Shown here piece after piece: positions 1 through 6,114 of a DNA stretch of 6,358 bases. How positions within the stretch are numbered: position 1 is the stretch's first letter; each line of letters begins with the position of its first letter. Both the position numbers and the translations under genes were made by a program. The notes below the pieces were generated by a model that made no database searches, had not been told where the DNA came from, and saw only the letters and a list, made by a program, of their open reading frames with translations. Origin of the DNA: an uncultured Oscillospiraceae bacterium (GTDB lineage Bacteria; Bacillota; Clostridia; Oscillospirales; Oscillospiraceae); the NCBI GenBank assembly GCA_905234005.1, contig CAJOFW010000091.1, positions 1-6,358 of the forward strand, in the 5' to 3' direction.

Positions 1-863
1 TATGTGCAGAGCACGGGCGCGGAATCCACAAATATGCCCGCGGTATGCATATCACGGACGCCTGAGCGGTTGAGGATCGGAAGCCCCAGAAAGAACCTCT
101 CCCTGTCGAAGCGCCGCCCGGCGCAGACAGCCAGCGCCGCGTACATCAGAAGAAACACGGTGGTATTATGCGCCTTCGCGTAGCGCTCGAGCGCCTGAAC
201 CGAGGCCGCCGGGAGCGTATACTCCTTCTGGCCGATCAGCGGCGTGACGTCCGGGTCGGGCGTATAGATAAAGCTCGGCGTGCCGCACTCCCGGCGCTTC
301 TCGATGAAAAACGCGCGGTCACGCGCCACGCGGCCTCCCGCACGGTACCGCTCGTCCCGCTCGAAGAATTCGGTGATCGAATACGCCTTCGGCGTCTCGC
401 CGTGCAGCAGCGCGATGAGCTGATTGGAAAGGAGCGTGCCCGACCAGATGTCCGCGATGATATGGTGGGTTTTGAAGAGCACGCCGAACCGATCCGGCAG
501 AAGGATGATGCTCACGTCGCAGAGCATGCCGCTTAAATCCAGACGCCTGAGCGCCTCCTCGTTCCCGAACGCGTCGAGCTCTTCGACCGTCTCAAAGCGC
601 AGCACGCGGAACGTCTGGGGACGGTAGTCCTCGATGTACTGCTTCGGTACGCCGTCCACCGTGACGATGCGCGTGCGCAGAGCGTCGTTGAGGCGAAAAA
701 GCGTATTGATGTGCTCCTGCAGCTCCTCCGGCGGGCGCTGGCCGTCCATCAGCAGCCTGCAGCACATCGTGCACGCGACGCCTTCATGCTGTGTCTGCAG
801 CGCGTACATGAGAAGCTGCGGCCCGGTGAGGCCGTAGAGCTTTTTGTCGATGTAGCTGTCCAT
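1..863 (-). CDS. Stand-alone condensation (C) domain protein, second copy, 3' end cut by window edge
   Basis: The minus strand is open from 863 to the left edge, giving 287 codons with no stop. The protein has the fold signature of NRPS condensation domains, which join an acyl or peptidyl group on one carrier to an amine or hydroxyl acceptor. The N-lobe begins LTGPQLLMYALQ. The active-site motif HHxxxD is seen as HHIIAD (His133, His134, Asp138), with Ile139 where most C domains have Gly. After it come LHGETPKAY (154-161) and the C-lobe segment NRSGVRDMHTAGIFVDS (265-281), which matches the usual R...G.FvN stretch. I chose ATG at 863 because AGGGGAGG (880-873) lies 9 nt upstream. The in-frame ATG at 872 directly abuts that site and is less likely. 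Shared blocks EELD, CDV, LPD, HH and GETPK show it is a paralogue of the protein at 2923-4284, but it lacks that protein's insert. The C-terminal third is outside the window. The family call is firm; the substrate is unknown. Confidence 0.88.
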   Translation of the reverse strand, partial: MDSYIDKKLYGLTGPQLLMYALQTQHEGVACTMCCRLLMDGQRPPEELQEHINTLFRLNDALRTRIVTVDGVPKQYIEDYRPQTFRVLRFETVEELDAFGNEEALRRLDLSGMLCDVSIILLPDRFGVLFKTHHIIADIWSGTLLSNQLIALLHGETPKAYSITEFFERDERYRAGGRVARDRAFFIEKRRECGTPSFIYTPDPDVTPLIGQKEYTLPAASVQALERYAKAHNTTVFLLMYAALAVCAGRRFDRERFFLGLPILNRSGVRDMHTAGIFVDSAPVLCT

Positions 864-872
864 GGCTTCCAT

Positions 873-880
873 CCTCCCCT
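873..880 (-). promoter_or_regulatory. Ribosome binding site of the second C-domain gene
   Basis: AGGGGAGG on the minus strand, with GGAGG ending 9 nt before the ATG at 863 and 0 nt before the ATG at 872. The spacing favours 863 as the start. Confidence 0.65.
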
Positions 881-895
881 GTGTCGCGGCGCGGC

Positions 896-1114
896 TCAGG
901 CGTTTTTCTCGAGATAATCGAGAATGTCGCCGACCGTGATGAACGACGTGATGTCGCGGTCGGGCACCTCGAGGTCGAACGCGTCCTCGAACTCCGCGAC
1001 GATGGACACGAGATCGAACGACGACAGTCCGAGATCGGCGCCCAGCGCCGACGCCGGGGTGATGTCCTCGACCTCCGTGAATTTACCGATGATTTCCTTT
1101 ACCTGCTCGAGCAT
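896..1114 (-). CDS. Acyl carrier protein (free-standing)
   Basis: A 72-residue acidic protein of normal ACP length. Once phosphopantetheinylated it would carry the activated acyl or aminoacyl group as a thioester in the cytoplasm. The attachment motif is DLGLSSFDLVSIV (residues 27-39). By alignment with the classic DLGLDSLD motif, Ser32 is the modified serine, and residue 31 is Ser in place of the common Asp. Helix I (about 2-14) and the C-terminal helix (FITVGDILDYLEKN) are in place. GGAGG (1129-1125) lies 10 nt before the ATG. It sits 75 nt after the GH3 gene and 32 nt before the second C-domain gene, so it is probably the shared carrier for this operon rather than the fatty-acid synthesis ACP, which normally sits with fab genes. 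No phosphopantetheinyl transferase is visible in the window. The partner enzymes are inferred from context only. Confidence 0.93.
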   Translation of the reverse strand: MLEQVKEIIGKFTEVEDITPASALGADLGLSSFDLVSIVAEFEDAFDLEVPDRDITSFITVGDILDYLEKNA

Positions 1115-1124
1115 TGTTGTCAGT

Positions 1125-1129
1125 CCTCC
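1125..1129 (-). promoter_or_regulatory. Ribosome binding site of the ACP gene
   Basis: A perfect GGAGG lies 10 nt before the ACP start. The heptamer repeat tract ends only 4 nt upstream of it, so the site sits in an A/C-rich stretch of mRNA that is probably unstructured. Confidence 0.7.
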
Positions 1130-1133
1130 GAAT

Positions 1134-1168
1134 TAGTTTGTAGTTGGTAGTTGGTAGTTGGTAGTTTG
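1134..1168 (-). repeat. Five tandem 7-bp repeats between the GH3 gene and the ACP gene
   Basis: On the plus strand the units are TAGTTTG, then three copies of TAGTTGG, then TAGTTTG. The array is exactly 35 bp, with perfect 7-bp periodicity and variants only at the two ends. In the transcript it reads as CCAACTA units (CAAACTA at the ends), so it has almost no G and little chance to fold. It lies outside any gene and ends just before the ACP ribosome site. Copy number could change by strand slippage. It could alternatively be one instance of a dispersed repeat in this genome; the window cannot tell these apart. Confidence 0.95.
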
Positions 1169-1171
1169 CAG

Positions 1172-1186
1172 CCGGCGGTGTGCCGG
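1172..1186 (-). other. Small hairpin after the GH3 stop codon
   Basis: CCGGC and GCCGG form a 5-bp stem with a 5-nt loop, beginning 3 nt after the GH3 stop codon. No U tract follows, so it is unlikely to terminate transcription. It could slow 3' decay or mark a processing point between the GH3 and ACP parts of the message. It is short and may be chance in GC-rich DNA. Confidence 0.3.
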
Positions 1187-1189
1187 GGG

Positions 1190-2920
1190 TTACGCGTTGT
1201 TGTCGATGACAGCCGCCGTGAAGAAGTCGTACTGCTCCTGCGTGGTGATGTAGCGCACGGCCTTGAGCTGGTTTACCGACATCCCCTGCGCGATGCGCAT
1301 ATCGCGGTAATGCTCGTAGGTGCCGGGCGCGACGCGGCGCACGACGCAGTGGTTGATGGATTCCTCCTGCCGGTGCATACCGTACAGGACGTTGACCTTT
1401 ATCATCTCCTCCTCGAGGATGTCGTCAAGGCGGGACGCCCTGTCCGGCGGGATCTCGCCGTCCGGTTCGATGTACAGGACGATCCGCCCCTTCCTGTCCT
1501 CGTAATCGGCGTAGATGCTGTGATCGCGGAGCGGAACGCCGATCGCCTCGCTGAAGTTCTCCACGATCCGTTCGATGAACTCGCCCGTGAAATGCGACCC
1601 GGCCATGTTGATGACCTGCTCCCTGCGGTACGCGAAGCAGACATACGGGATCTCCCCCTCGAAGCCTGCGACGCGCACGACGTCCTTGATGCGGTAGCGG
1701 TAGAGGCCGGCGCGGTTTGTGACGATGATCTCGTACAGCCCGCCGACCGCAAGCTCGTGCATGAGAAGCGGGCGGGCGGAATCGTCCGTCTCGCCGTTCT
1801 CGTCCACGGGCAGAAACTCGAAAAAGCCCGCGTCGGGCAGAAGCAGATACTGCGGCTGCTCCGTCTCCATCGCGGCGCCGAATACGCACTCGGACGCGGC
1901 GTACATCAGAAATCCGATCTCCACGTCGCCGGCCATCCCGCGCATTTTCTCGGTAAACGGCGTGAAATCGCCGGTGCCGACAGAGGCAATAAGCGACATA
2001 TTCTTCCAGATACGCGGGATGATCGGGCCGTCGCCGGGCGCGTCGAACACCGCCCGCAGCTCGGCGGCGCGGGCCGGATCGGGCCGCAGCCTTTTTTCGA
2101 GACGGCGGCGAATCCCGTCCGGCATATCCACCGAGGGGTCGATCGTGCCCGTCTCGATGTCGCGGATGAGCATTTCGCGCTTTTCCTCGATATAGCTCAT
2201 GATATCGACGAGCGCCGACATGAAGACGCCGCCGAAAAAGACGAGATCGGGTTCCTGCAGGGCATAACGCGCCTTGATGTATTTCTGGTCACGGATCTCC
2301 GGCTTTCCGATGACGTCCTTCGGCAGGCATGTGAACATGGGCAGGAACGTCTTCAGCCCGCCCACCGCGTAGGCGGAGATGTAGCCCGTGCGGATGCCGC
2401 GCACATCGGCCGTTTTGCCGCTCGTCTTCGAGATGTTCACCTCGGTCAGCAGAAGGCCCCGGCAGGGCACGCCGGACAGGCCGCGCCGCCGTTCGGCGTG
2501 GCTGAGATCATTCGCGAGGATGCACGTTTCTTTGATGTAGGGTACGTACGACGCGCTCGTCTGCGGGATAAGCTTCAGCTTGCTCACGGTGCCGGAGGTC
2601 TGCGCGAGATAGCGCACCCTTTTGCGCGTGAGGAGGTTCTGTTCGCCCAGCTCCACCATGCGATCCACATAGGAGCGGTAATCCTCGTAGGTGGACAGGG
2701 GAACGAGCCTCTGGTAGTCCTCCACGGATTGAACCTTGTCGAGGCCGATCTTCTTTCCGTATTCCGTTCCCCTGCCGCTGCGCAGGATGGCGTTCAGCGT
2801 CTTCTCGCTGACGCGGCGGCCGGCCGCGCCCTTTTTGCGGTATCTCCTTTTGACAGCGCCGCCGATCCCGCTCGCGCCGCGGAAGAGGATCGCGTTGGCG
2901 ATGGAACCGAATACATTCAC
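1190..2920 (-). CDS. GH3-family acyl-acid amido synthetase-like protein
   Basis: A 576-residue protein, close to the usual GH3 length of about 550-610. GH3 enzymes belong to the adenylate-forming (ANL) superfamily; the plant members adenylate a small carboxylic acid and then transfer it to an amino acid to make an amide. All three nucleotide motifs are recognisable: motif 1 as QTSGTVSKLKLIP (107-119), motif 2 as YAASE (340-344), and motif 3 inside LYRYRIKDVVRVAGF (406-420). The C-terminal QLKAVRYIT resembles the family's end. Two deviations stand out: motif 1 lacks its second Gly, and motif 3 has Lys412 where YRxGD has Gly. The start is GTG at 2920. The nearest ATG is out of frame, and GGGGG (2930-2926) lies 5 nt upstream. 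The stop of the preceding gene is only 2 nt before, so the two are probably translationally coupled. The N-terminal 30 residues are basic, with no clear signal peptide. Family call firm; acid and amine substrates unknown. Confidence 0.92.
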   Translation of the reverse strand: MNVFGSIANAILFRGASGIGGAVKRRYRKKGAAGRRVSEKTLNAILRSGRGTEYGKKIGLDKVQSVEDYQRLVPLSTYEDYRSYVDRMVELGEQNLLTRKRVRYLAQTSGTVSKLKLIPQTSASYVPYIKETCILANDLSHAERRRGLSGVPCRGLLLTEVNISKTSGKTADVRGIRTGYISAYAVGGLKTFLPMFTCLPKDVIGKPEIRDQKYIKARYALQEPDLVFFGGVFMSALVDIMSYIEEKREMLIRDIETGTIDPSVDMPDGIRRRLEKRLRPDPARAAELRAVFDAPGDGPIIPRIWKNMSLIASVGTGDFTPFTEKMRGMAGDVEIGFLMYAASECVFGAAMETEQPQYLLLPDAGFFEFLPVDENGETDDSARPLLMHELAVGGLYEIIVTNRAGLYRYRIKDVVRVAGFEGEIPYVCFAYRREQVINMAGSHFTGEFIERIVENFSEAIGVPLRDHSIYADYEDRKGRIVLYIEPDGEIPPDRASRLDDILEEEMIKVNVLYGMHRQEESINHCVVRRVAPGTYEHYRDMRIAQGMSVNQLKAVRYITTQEQYDFFTAAVIDNNA

Positions 2921-2922
2921 GC

Positions 2923-4284
2923 TTACCCCCGCCCTTCCTCTGGCCGTCCGAGCGCGGAAAGCGGGCGGGTATCGTCGTCAAGGCCGTCGAACAGCACGCC
3001 GAGCGTCACGCGGAACATCTCGTCGATCTCCGCGTCCGTCACGGAGAGGTTCGCGTCGAAGTGGAGCGACAGCGCGCCCTTGCCGTTTCTGTCCTCGATG
3101 GAGAGAATCTTGAGCGCGGCCGTGCTCTTGGCGTAATACTGCCTGCACTCGGCCTGCTCGTTTTCCTCGAGCACGGCGGTCTGGTAGCTGAGCCATGTAT
3201 CGTAGAGCATATTGCCGAAGCCGTAATCGTGCGAACCGGGCTTCTGGTGGCGGAAGCCGGAGAATTCCTTATCCCGCACAATGGCGAGGTAATCGGCAAA
3301 CGACGTCGACTCATCCGGCTGCATGAGCAGCGGAAAGGAGTTTACGTACATACCGGTTGAATTGCGCTCCCGGACGCCCTCGCGCCCGATGGTGACGACG
3401 CCGAGGTAGAACGCGTCCTTCCCCGTCTTGCGGCGGGCGAACACGCTCATGGCCGCGAGAAACTGCACAAACGGCGTGAAGCCGGTCTTCTCGTGGTAGT
3501 CGTATATGCGCCTTGTCTGCTCCTCGGTGAGCGTGACCGTGGTGCGGCGCGCCTCGAGCGTGGTATACGGCTGCGGCCAGAGCGGCGTCGGCTCCGGACA
3601 TACGGCTAGCTGCTCCTCATAGAAGCGCTTGTCGCGCTGATAGCGCTTTGTCTCGTAATACGCGGCCTCGCTGAGCGCGTGCTCGGAGAAGTCGTACGAC
3701 TTTGGCGTCTCGCCGTTCAGGATGCTGACAAACTGGTTGCCGAGCAGCAGGCACGTCCACGCGTCGGATATGACATGGTGGATCTTCGCGATCGCGCCGT
3801 ACGCGTCGGGCAGGATAACGAGCTTCACGTCACACGCCGCGTGCTCCTTGCGCAGGCCGTACTTTTTCATGGTTCGTGCCGTACGCAGCCGGCCTCGAAG
3901 GATATTGAAAATGAGCTGCGGGCTTGTGGATGAGCCGTATTTCGTCTTCTGCGTCGTGTCCTCCACGCGGACAAGCTCGAAGGGCACCGTCGCGTAAGCC
4001 TCGCCGTACTCGTCCAGCTCCTCGCGGCTGTTAAAATGCAGGACTTCAAATTCCCGCTCCTCATACGGCAGCGTCTCCTGGTAGACCTTCCCGCCCTCCT
4101 CGACGAAGCGCGGACGGATGCCGTCGTTTATGCGGAATATCTCGTTGGCCGCCCGCTGCAGGTCGGCGACGTCGCGCTGTCCGGGGATGAGCACGCTCCC
4201 GCACAGGAGCGCCGCCTGCCCAAGCCCGGCGCGGCTGATGAGATACATATACATCTGTGAGCCTGTCAGCTCAAACCGTTCCAT
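2923..4284 (-). CDS. Stand-alone condensation (C) domain protein, first copy
   Basis: A 453-residue protein, matching one full C domain of about 450 residues with no adenylation or carrier domain attached. It would catalyse amide or ester formation from a carrier-bound acyl group. The N-lobe opens FELTGSQMYMYL. The catalytic motif is HHVISDAW (His169, His170, Asp174), with Ala175 in place of the usual Gly. In the C-lobe, GVVTIGREG (295-303), TGMYVNSFPLL (310-320), RHQKPG (345-350) and the SYQ at 366-368 correspond to standard C-domain blocks. Residues about 105-148 form a basic insert (contains RGRLRTARTMKK) that the sister protein at 1-863 lacks. ATG at 4284 has AAAGGGG ending 9 nt upstream. 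It follows the ligase by 31 nt and precedes GH3 by 2 nt. A role as an acyltransferase of the same fold, rather than a peptide-bond former, remains possible because of the missing Gly. Confidence 0.92.
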   Translation of the reverse strand: MERFELTGSQMYMYLISRAGLGQAALLCGSVLIPGQRDVADLQRAANEIFRINDGIRPRFVEEGGKVYQETLPYEEREFEVLHFNSREELDEYGEAYATVPFELVRVEDTTQKTKYGSSTSPQLIFNILRGRLRTARTMKKYGLRKEHAACDVKLVILPDAYGAIAKIHHVISDAWTCLLLGNQFVSILNGETPKSYDFSEHALSEAAYYETKRYQRDKRFYEEQLAVCPEPTPLWPQPYTTLEARRTTVTLTEEQTRRIYDYHEKTGFTPFVQFLAAMSVFARRKTGKDAFYLGVVTIGREGVRERNSTGMYVNSFPLLMQPDESTSFADYLAIVRDKEFSGFRHQKPGSHDYGFGNMLYDTWLSYQTAVLEENEQAECRQYYAKSTAALKILSIEDRNGKGALSLHFDANLSVTDAEIDEMFRVTLGVLFDGLDDDTRPLSALGRPEEGRG

Positions 4285-4315
4285 TTTGTAAAACCCCTTT
4301 CCCTTCCGGGACGCG

Positions 4316-5830
4316 TCACGCGTTCGTGTTCGCGTCCTCGGTCTTATGATAATAGCGCTTGATCTTCCGCGTCGTCGTCTTCTCGAACTCCGACAGGCGG
4401 TAGCGTACGCGCTGGATGCGCTTGTAGGACGGCAGCTCCCGGTTGAGCCGGGCGACGGCGTCGTCCACGCCGGTCTGATCCGGGGCGTAGATTTCCGCCG
4501 TGATGACGTTGTCCTCGCCGTGGACGACGACCTCCTCGACGTTTTCGATGTGCAGAAGCTTCGCCTCCAGCTCCTCGGCGGAGATGTTCTTGCCGTTCGA
4601 GAGGATGATGAGGTTCTTCTTCCGGCCGGTGATGTAGAGGAAGCCGTCCTCGTCGATGTAGCCGAGGTCGCCGGTCTTGAACCAGCCGTCCTCCATCGCC
4701 TCGACGGTGGCCTCCTGATCCTCGAAGTAGCCGGCCATGACGTTGTCGCCGCGCACGCAGATCTCGCCGTCGATGATCTTCACCTCGCACCCGGGCAGGG
4801 GCAGGCCGACGCTGTTGCGCTTCTGCCTGTTCGAGCGGTTGACCGCGACGACGGGGGCGCATTCGGTGATGCCGTAGCCGTTTAAAATCTGTACGCCCAT
4901 GGACTCGAGGCCGTCGATATAGTCCTGATCGAGAAACGCCCCGCCGCACACGATGTGCTCGAGCGCGCCGCCGAACTGCTCGAGCACCGGGCGGAACATC
5001 CGCCGGCGGACGTCGATGCCGACGCGGCGAAGCCCGTTCGACACCTTCAGCATGCGGCGCAGACGCCGGTCACGGCCCTGCTCCTTCGCGAGCCGCCAGA
5101 TGTTCTTGTACATCGTCTCGACATAGAGCGGCACAAGCACGAGGTTGTGCGGCCGGAACTCCTTGAGGTCGTTCATGAAGCTCCGAAGGCTCTTGCTGAT
5201 GAAGATCGGATAGCCGCTGATGTACGCCGAGAGCACGCCGACCGTGAAGCCGAACGTGTGGTGGAGCGGCAGCGTCAGCACCGACGAGCCGGAGACCCAC
5301 AGGCCCCGGCAGGCGTTCAGCGCGTCCATGACGATGGCGCGCTGCTCGAGCTGCACGCCCTTCGGCTCCCCGGTCGTGCCCGAGGTGAAGATGATCGTGG
5401 ACACGCTGTCCGGCTCCGGCTCGGCGTCCATCGCCCGCAGAGAGCCGGTTTCCGCCTCGATGATCGAGGGGATGTCCCGCATGTCGACGACGGTGCTCAC
5501 GACGCCCTGCTCCTGCATGGCCTCCGCGACGTCGATGTATGTATGCGAGCAGAAGATCGCCTCCGCGCCGCAGCGCTTTAAGAGCTTTCCCAGCTCCTCC
5601 GCGTTCTGCTCCTTGTCGAGCGGGACGACGATGTTGTCGCTCATGACGACGGCGAAATAGGAAAGGATCCACGGGTAGCTGTTCTCTCCGAGCACGGCGA
5701 CGGTTCTGCGCCGCCAGCCCTTCTCGCACAGCCACGCGCCGAGCCGGTCGATCTCGTCGTAAAACCGGCCGCAGGTGACCGTTTCGAGTTTCTTCCTCTC
5801 CGCGTATTGGAACACAATGTCGTCCGGCAT
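4316..5830 (-). CDS. AMP-dependent acyl ligase (ANL superfamily), 5' end apparently frameshifted
   Basis: The open frame encodes 504 residues of an acyl-CoA or acyl-ACP synthetase type enzyme, which adenylates a carboxylic acid and transfers it to a thiol. Motifs: A3 P-loop IIFTSGTTGEPKGV (146-159), LPLHHTFGF (187-195), A5 NGYGITEC (317-324), A7 WFKTGDLGYIDEDG (383-396), A8 hinge GRKKNLIILSNGKNIS (402-417), and a C-terminal TTTRKIKR whose Lys489 fits the catalytic lysine. The catalytic core is therefore complete. The ATG at 5830 has no ribosome site, and the family normally has about 20 more residues before the FQY near its beginning. Those residues are readable upstream in the same frame (TTIELATFRQILDLRALD) but are blocked by a TGA at 5890-5888. 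See the entry for 5831-5891. It is the first gene after the promoter. With an ACP encoded downstream, acyl-ACP ligation is the likeliest role, but a CoA ligase cannot be excluded. Confidence 0.92.
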   Translation of the reverse strand: MPDDIVFQYAERKKLETVTCGRFYDEIDRLGAWLCEKGWRRRTVAVLGENSYPWILSYFAVVMSDNIVVPLDKEQNAEELGKLLKRCGAEAIFCSHTYIDVAEAMQEQGVVSTVVDMRDIPSIIEAETGSLRAMDAEPEPDSVSTIIFTSGTTGEPKGVQLEQRAIVMDALNACRGLWVSGSSVLTLPLHHTFGFTVGVLSAYISGYPIFISKSLRSFMNDLKEFRPHNLVLVPLYVETMYKNIWRLAKEQGRDRRLRRMLKVSNGLRRVGIDVRRRMFRPVLEQFGGALEHIVCGGAFLDQDYIDGLESMGVQILNGYGITECAPVVAVNRSNRQKRNSVGLPLPGCEVKIIDGEICVRGDNVMAGYFEDQEATVEAMEDGWFKTGDLGYIDEDGFLYITGRKKNLIILSNGKNISAEELEAKLLHIENVEEVVVHGEDNVITAEIYAPDQTGVDDAVARLNRELPSYKRIQRVRYRLSEFEKTTTRKIKRYYHKTEDANTNA

Positions 5831-5891
5831 ATCAAGGGCGCGAAGGTCCAGGATCTGCCGGAAGGTGGCAAGCTCTATCGTAGTTTCTCAT
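5831..5891 (-). other. Displaced N-terminus of the acyl ligase: probable single-base frameshift
   Basis: ATG at 5891 opens a frame of 19 codons that ends at TGA 5834-5832, one base before the ATG at 5830. Read in the ligase frame instead, the same DNA gives TTIELATFRQILDLRALD joined to MPDDIVFQY, which looks like an ordinary ligase N-terminus (compare the FR..L..A...PD..AF pattern of the family). Removing one base near the start, for example from the A run at 5886-5884, would join ATG 5891 to the ligase frame and give a 524-residue protein. Possible readings: an assembly or sequencing error, a real inactivating or phase-variable mutation, or a short leader ORF with reinitiation at 5830. The first or second is favoured because the out-of-frame residues look like conserved protein. 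Confidence 0.65.
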
Positions 5892-5905
5892 AGCGCTGAT
5901 AAATA

Positions 5906-5910
5906 CCTCC
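5906..5910 (-). promoter_or_regulatory. Ribosome binding site upstream of ATG 5891
   Basis: GGAGG lies 14 nt before the ATG at 5891 and 75 nt before the ATG at 5830. The spacing to 5891 is longer than usual, but it is the only strong site in the region. It supports translation starting near 5891 rather than at 5830. Confidence 0.5.
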
Positions 5911-5939
5911 GGTCACCGCGCCGCGGCTGAGAAGACCGC

Positions 5940-5993
5940 GCACGGCAAAACGCAGCACACGCTCCCCGCCCTGTCGGGCGTTCGCCGCCGTGC
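5940..5993 (-). promoter_or_regulatory. Structured 5' leader: nested inverted repeats
   Basis: The arms GCACGGC (5993-5987) and GCCGTGC (5946-5940) are a perfect 7-bp pair. They enclose a second hairpin, CGCCC-GACA-GGGCG (5980-5967). The outer arm starts only a few bases after the predicted transcription start, so the leader RNA could fold at its very 5' end. No T-box, TPP or other known riboswitch consensus was recognised, and no U tract follows, so it does not look like a terminator. Its function is unknown; it may stabilise the message. Confidence 0.35.
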
Positions 5994-6002
5994 CGTATTC
6001 TT

Positions 6003-6031
6003 ATGATAGCAAAATTCCGAAAAACGGTCAA
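6003..6031 (-). promoter_or_regulatory. Sigma-A type promoter for the biosynthetic operon
   Basis: TTGACC (6031-6026) is followed by exactly 17 bp and then TATCAT (6008-6003). Each hexamer has one mismatch to TTGACA and TATAAT. Transcription would start near 5996 and leave a leader of about 105 nt before ATG 5891. It lies just downstream of the terminator of the preceding gene and in the right orientation for the five-gene unit. No other promoter this good was seen in the 31, 2, 75 and 32 nt gaps, so the five genes are probably one transcript. Confidence 0.75.
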
Positions 6032-6114
6032 ACCCTTTCGCCCGGACAGAGAAAATTTGGCAGTTTTTGCACAAAACCGTAAAGCAGCGGAGCGCCGGGT
6101 TCAGCAAATACCAC

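Noticed and set aside
592..774. A 60-codon minus-strand frame within the second C-domain gene
   Set aside because: It is in another frame from the C-domain reading frame, which stays open through it and carries HHxxxD.
1134..1168. The 7-bp array as a CRISPR array or plasmid iteron set
   Set aside because: Units are contiguous with no spacers, far too short for CRISPR, and no replication or cas gene is nearby.
1151..3136. A 661-codon open frame on the plus strand
   Set aside because: It is longer than the real gene opposite it but rich in Arg, His, Asp and Ala with no recognisable domain. The minus strand carries clear GH3 and C-domain motifs across the same DNA. Long antisense frames are expected in GC-rich genes.
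4346..5581. Plus-strand open frames of 179 and 208 codons opposite the acyl ligase
   Set aside because: Compositionally odd antisense shadows; the ligase motifs A3 to A10 on the minus strand account for this DNA.
5892..5996. T-box or other amino-acid-sensing riboswitch in the leader
   Set aside because: No T-box sequence or specifier stem was found, and no terminator hairpin with a U tract lies before the first gene.
6065..6076. TTTTG-CA-CAAAA inverted repeat about 34 bp upstream of the -35 box, considered as an operator
   Set aside because: Five-bp arms of simple A/T runs arise often by chance, and no regulator gene is present in the window to match it.
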